From: Anarhynchus alexandrinus
Lineage: Eukaryota > Chordata > Aves > Charadriiformes > Charadriidae
Assembly (NCBI GenBank): GCA_008711295.1
Contig: VUYV01000016.1
Span: forward strand, 2,376,162-2,440,161
Direction: 5' to 3'
Length of the DNA: 64,000 nt
The stretch's first letter is position 1; every line of letters begins with the position of its first letter. The notes beneath the pieces were generated by a model. The model saw only the letters and a program-made list of their open reading frames with translations, was not told where the DNA came from and did not search any database. Below, one piece after another: positions 63,401 through 64,000 of this stretch. The position numbers were made by a program, and so were the translations under genes.

Positions 63401-64000
63401 GACCTCCTTAAGTTAATTTTTATGCATCAAAGCTATTTGACATTTGTCAAAACAAATTCAAGTCCCTCGGAGAGATTTTATGACAAAACTACCATTGATC
63501 TGACAGCTTGCTCTCTGGGGAAGAAATAGTGTGGCTGGCATTAAAGACTTAATGCTTCCAAAGTTCTTCTTTACTACTAGTCCCAAGGCAGAGTGTCTGG
63601 GCCTGGGCGAAGCCGGCTGCCACGGTGGCAGCTGGGAGTTTGACAGTGTTATGAAGAATTGCAACTGTTGATCAGTGGATTGTTACACTGTCGATGACAG
63701 CGTTGCAAATTAATTCTGAAATTAACTGAGGGGACATGCAGAGGTCCCACTGTTCCTCTGAAAGGAAGAGGGCAGTGTCGAAATTACCAGTGAAGCAGAG
63801 TAAAAATTGCTCTCTGAGTTCTGCCTGGCAGCTGGATGCGAGCGCGTAAAATGCGGTTGTCTGGCATCCGCATTCACCTAGAGAAAGCTGAGCCTTGGAG
63901 GAGATGACTAATACAAGTTGCAGGGTGGGGGCAGGGATGTTTTGGGTTCTCTGTGGCTTTTATAAATGATTTATTGCACCTACTGTATCTTAGAGATGAG
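60485..64000. other. Non-coding sequence, G/C rising toward the right edge
   Basis: No exon is supported. A TATAAAAG box at 62506-62513 precedes a purine-rich, CpG-containing stretch (about 62530-62640). Further G/C-richer patches lie at 62800-63260 and 63740-63900. This might reflect approach to a gene or regulatory region beyond the window, but nothing inside it proves that. Confidence 0.5.

Noticed and set aside
1..64000. Search for known microRNA seeds, tRNA boxes, CRISPR arrays and bacterial-type operons.
   Set aside because: None found by reading both strands; the window is vertebrate non-coding DNA.

Overview
The window looks like vertebrate nuclear DNA, most likely from a bird. The composition is A/T-rich with few CpGs. 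There are many long T runs and TTTG/TTGG-rich low-complexity tracts. The dispersed repeats I can recognise are old and belong to families typical of sauropsids and other amniotes: one CR1-type LINE 3' end, two L2-like LINE ORF2 fragments, a MIR-like SINE, and several 'cattgacttcaatgg'-type ancient repeats. I see no Alu, B1 or L1 and no young CR1 copy ending in attctatga units. The bird call is an inference, and a turtle or crocodilian is not excluded.

I found no protein-coding gene, no exon I would defend, and no rRNA or tRNA gene. The longest open frame (168 codons, minus strand, 6135-6641) is a decayed LINE, as shown by reverse-transcriptase-end motifs. The other open frames of 60-150 codons are about what chance gives in 64 kb of this composition, and they overlap each other on opposite strands. 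The window is therefore either intergenic ('gene desert') or the inside of a very large intron. The sequence alone does not say which.

Layout. 1-4.0 kb is plain A/T-rich DNA. 4.0-6.7 kb holds a small inverted-repeat cluster, the first L2-like LINE fragment (minus) and an adjoining ancient repeat. 7.2-8.6 kb is an unclassified stop-poor tract. 11.3-12.3 kb holds the second L2-like fragment (minus), a G-quadruplex-prone run and another ancient repeat. 12.3-35.4 kb is mostly unique sequence with scattered ancient repeat scraps, poly-T tracts and a 30-nt palindrome at 22.4 kb. At 35.5 kb there is a recent partial tandem duplication. 37.3-39.1 kb holds a cluster of unusual-structure DNA: a G/T-rich tract with a G4 motif, a C-rich tract, and an alternating purine-pyrimidine stretch. 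At 43.3 kb a poly-T run contains the only ambiguous base. 43.3-54.4 kb is again mostly unique. 54.4-58.3 kb has a TTTA/GTTA microsatellite, a MIR-like SINE and the CR1 3' end. 58.3-64 kb becomes somewhat more G/C-rich.

No genes act together here. I found no previously undescribed system. The useful observations concern repeat archaeology, a local duplication, DNA-structure motifs, and a few weak regulatory or exon candidates that need comparative or RNA data.
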